54,818 bases of DNA from Treponema sp. (lineage in GTDB: Bacteria; Spirochaetota; Spirochaetia; Treponematales; Treponemataceae): NCBI GenBank assembly GCA_024696155.1, contig JAILHD010000034.1, positions 1 through 54,818 of the forward strand, written 5' to 3'. The translations under genes and the position numbers were made by a program. This document shows, one piece after another, positions 54,744 through 54,818 of the stretch. Numbering within the stretch: the first letter of the stretch is position 1; each line of letters begins with the position of its first letter. The notes under the pieces were generated by a model. It made no database searches. It was not told where the DNA came from and saw nothing but the letters and a program-made list of their open reading frames with translations.

Positions 54744-54818
54744 CTACCTTAATTCAGCGCCTTTTATGAATGTTTGAGCGTATTCAATAAGTTCTGCGAC
54801 CTCAGAGTCGGTGTAGGG
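54744..54818 (-). CDS. C-terminal end of a CDS running off the window
   Basis: Minus frame PYTDSEVAELIEYAQTFIKGAELR* open to the window edge. Confidence 0.5.
   Translation of the reverse strand, partial: PYTDSEVAELIEYAQTFIKGAELR

Overview
The window looks like chromosomal core-genome DNA from a Treponema-like spirochaete: AT-rich, with flagellar genes, FlaB-type flagellins and the CsrA/FliW pair. I see about 38 credible CDSs and 8 tRNAs (Val, Gly x2, Leu, Lys, Arg, His, Met). I see no CRISPR array, transposase or prophage. The coding content is mostly housekeeping: queA, asnB, metY, a MocR regulator, gltB/gltD, an ABC-F protein, rimP-nusA-infB-rbfA-truB, serS, smc, clpX/clpP/tig, flgN-like/flgK/flgL/fliW/csrA, tsaB/tsaE, fliD/flaG and two flagellins, rdgB, a divergent sigma-like protein and a DHH phosphoesterase. 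The most interesting material is non-coding. (1) A paired promoter + hairpin/terminator leader (or sRNA) sits upstream of both asnB and gltB, with shared sequence and compatible base-pair changes. (2) A ~140-nt multi-stem 3'-UTR element occurs twice, ~40 kb apart, with compensatory changes in several helices. (3) A four-copy hairpin family has a covarying outer stem, a conserved UUAAC bulge and a TTTGCTAT tail, in front of asnB, flgK and fliW. (4) One flagellin leader carries two CsrA-type GGA-loop hairpins, in the same window as fliW-csrA. Other leads are a paired palindromic operator over the metY promoter, a flagellin C-terminus remnant, a hinge-poor SMC, an in-frame palindromic insertion in a DEAD-box helicase, and IF2/NusA with unusual terminal domains. 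All assignments come from reading the sequence only; no database search was run.
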